Of a DNA stretch of 64,000 bases, positions 63,210 to 64,000 are shown piece by piece (the first letter of the stretch is position 1; each line of letters starts with the position of its first letter). The notes under the pieces are model-generated. The model was not told the DNA's origin. It did no database searches and saw only the letters and a program-made list of their open reading frames with translations. The stretch comes from an uncultured Alphaproteobacteria bacterium. Its GTDB lineage: Bacteria; Pseudomonadota; Alphaproteobacteria; HIMB59; GCA-002718135. The DNA lies in the NCBI GenBank assembly GCA_902584805.1, contig CACIBE010000006.1, positions 48,480 to 112,479 of the forward strand. The letters are read 5' to 3'. The position numbers were made by a program, and so were the translations under genes.

Positions 63210-64000
63210 ATGGCACCAAAGTTTCAAATTAAGGTTTTTCAACTATCCAGATTTGTAAAAAACCTTACAATTATTTCTGTTGTAACACTTTCGTTTCTAT
63301 TAGTATTTTTTTCTAAAACTGACTACTATCTTATAGGTGGAATTAAAAATTTATCTAATTCTGTAATTCTTCCTATTACAAGATTTATTTCTGCACCAGT
63401 AAATGTCTTTTCTAATTTTGTAGATGAATATAATCAATTTAGAAGTTTAAAATTTGAAAACAAAATTCTTCAAGAAGAAATAATACGTCTAAAAAAATGG
63501 CAAACTTTAGCCATTCAAAACTCAAGAGAGAATAAAGTTTTAAAAAAATTGTTAAATGCAACTGATAATAATTTAACTTTAGTAAAAACAGCATCTCTTA
63601 TTAATAGAAATGATACAATTTATAGTAAATTAATAAATTTAAATGCGGGTTACGAGGATAAAATTAAAAAAAATATGTCAGCTATAAATGAAAGAGGATT
63701 ATTAGGTAAGGTAATTGATACAACATCAAATAATTCTAGAGTAATTCTTTTGACTGATCCTAATTTATCTATTTCAGTAAAATCTATATCTGATGGCATT
63801 TTTTCTTTACTTACTGGCAATGGAGATGGAAAATATTTAGTAAGTTCATTTGTTAAAGAAAATAAAATGCCAAGATTAGGAGATATTGTAGTAACAAGTG
63901 GTACAGCACAAATCTTTCCAGTAGATCTATTGGTTGGAAAAGTAGCTAAAGTTGAAAAAAATAGATTTTTCGTTCTACCTTTTGTAGATTTTGCAAATAT
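63210..64000 (+). CDS. mreC: Rod-shape protein MreC (partial, runs off the window)
   Basis: An open frame starts at the ATG at 63210 and reaches the right edge without a stop (263 residues visible). It has an N-terminal transmembrane helix (about 18-36), a coiled-coil (FENKILQEEIIRLKKWQ) and the beta-rich domain containing NERGLLGKVIDTTSNNSRVIL and RLGDIVVTSGTAQIFP, typical of MreC. It links MreB to periplasmic wall enzymes. Confidence 0.9.
   Translation, partial: MAPKFQIKVFQLSRFVKNLTIISVVTLSFLLVFFSKTDYYLIGGIKNLSNSVILPITRFISAPVNVFSNFVDEYNQFRSLKFENKILQEEIIRLKKWQTLAIQNSRENKVLKKLLNATDNNLTLVKTASLINRNDTIYSKLINLNAGYEDKIKKNMSAINERGLLGKVIDTTSNNSRVILLTDPNLSISVKSISDGIFSLLTGNGDGKYLVSSFVKENKMPRLGDIVVTSGTAQIFPVDLLVGKVAKVEKNRFFVLPFVDFAN

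Overview
The window is AT-rich chromosomal DNA from an alphaproteobacterium, most likely a marine, Pelagibacterales/HIMB59-like lineage. The basis is low GC, tight gene packing with 1-14 bp overlaps, a circularly permuted two-piece tmRNA gene, rnpB next to mraZ, and the alphaproteobacterial orders miaA-ilvB-ilvN-ilvC-leuA-mreB-mreC and hflK-hflC-DUF2065-degP. The lineage name is inference; the class is well supported.

Positions 1-13716 hold a sugar uptake and catabolism block on the + strand: a phytanoyl-CoA dioxygenase-like protein, a first ABC importer (binding protein plus an unusual fused double permease), a Gfo/Idh/MocA oxidoreductase, an aldo/keto reductase, a second importer of the glucose/mannose type (binding protein, two permeases, ATPase), a TIM-barrel sugar isomerase/epimerase-like protein, a second Gfo/Idh/MocA protein and a GH1 beta-glucosidase. 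Only one ATPase is present for two permease sets. Both binding-protein genes have the same strong Shine-Dalgarno sequence and a hairpin directly after the stop codon, which fits high differential expression of the binding protein.

Positions 13709-20982 hold envelope and DNA-repair genes: mlaC and mlaA (-), uvrD/pcrA (+), ligA and bamD (-), and an amidase (+). Positions 21002-40001 carry rnpB and then a complete division and cell-wall (dcw) cluster from mraZ to ftsZ and lpxC, all on +. Four CCCAT repeats at exact 10-bp spacing precede mraZ, a CtrA-like TTAA-N7-TTAA site precedes ftsZ, and a terminator-like hairpin ends 3 bp before the lpxC start.

Positions 40002-43973 carry fumC, gpmA, sspB, a cytochrome b561 and an FkbM-like protein. 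The most unusual region follows (44045-49950). Three small att-bounded elements lie in tandem at the 3' end of ssrA, which is on - at 49928-50171. Four copies of a 13-23 bp core taken from the ssrA 3' end delimit them, and each element has its own short direct repeats at both ends (GACGCGT; AAACGGCAC; CTTCGTAG), as expected of integrase arm-type sites. Only the middle element has an integrase, broken by a frameshift. Cargo includes an arsR/permease pair, a truncated copy of the nearby cytochrome b561 gene, an ExoI-C-terminus-like protein, a secreted protein, a small membrane protein and a HEAT-like protein.

Positions 50275-64000 return to core genes: folA, thyA, mrp/apbC (-), hflK, hflC, a DUF2065 protein, a DegP-type protease, miaA, ilvB, ilvN, ilvC, leuA, mreB and the start of mreC, which runs off the window. 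No tRNA gene, rRNA gene or CRISPR array was seen.
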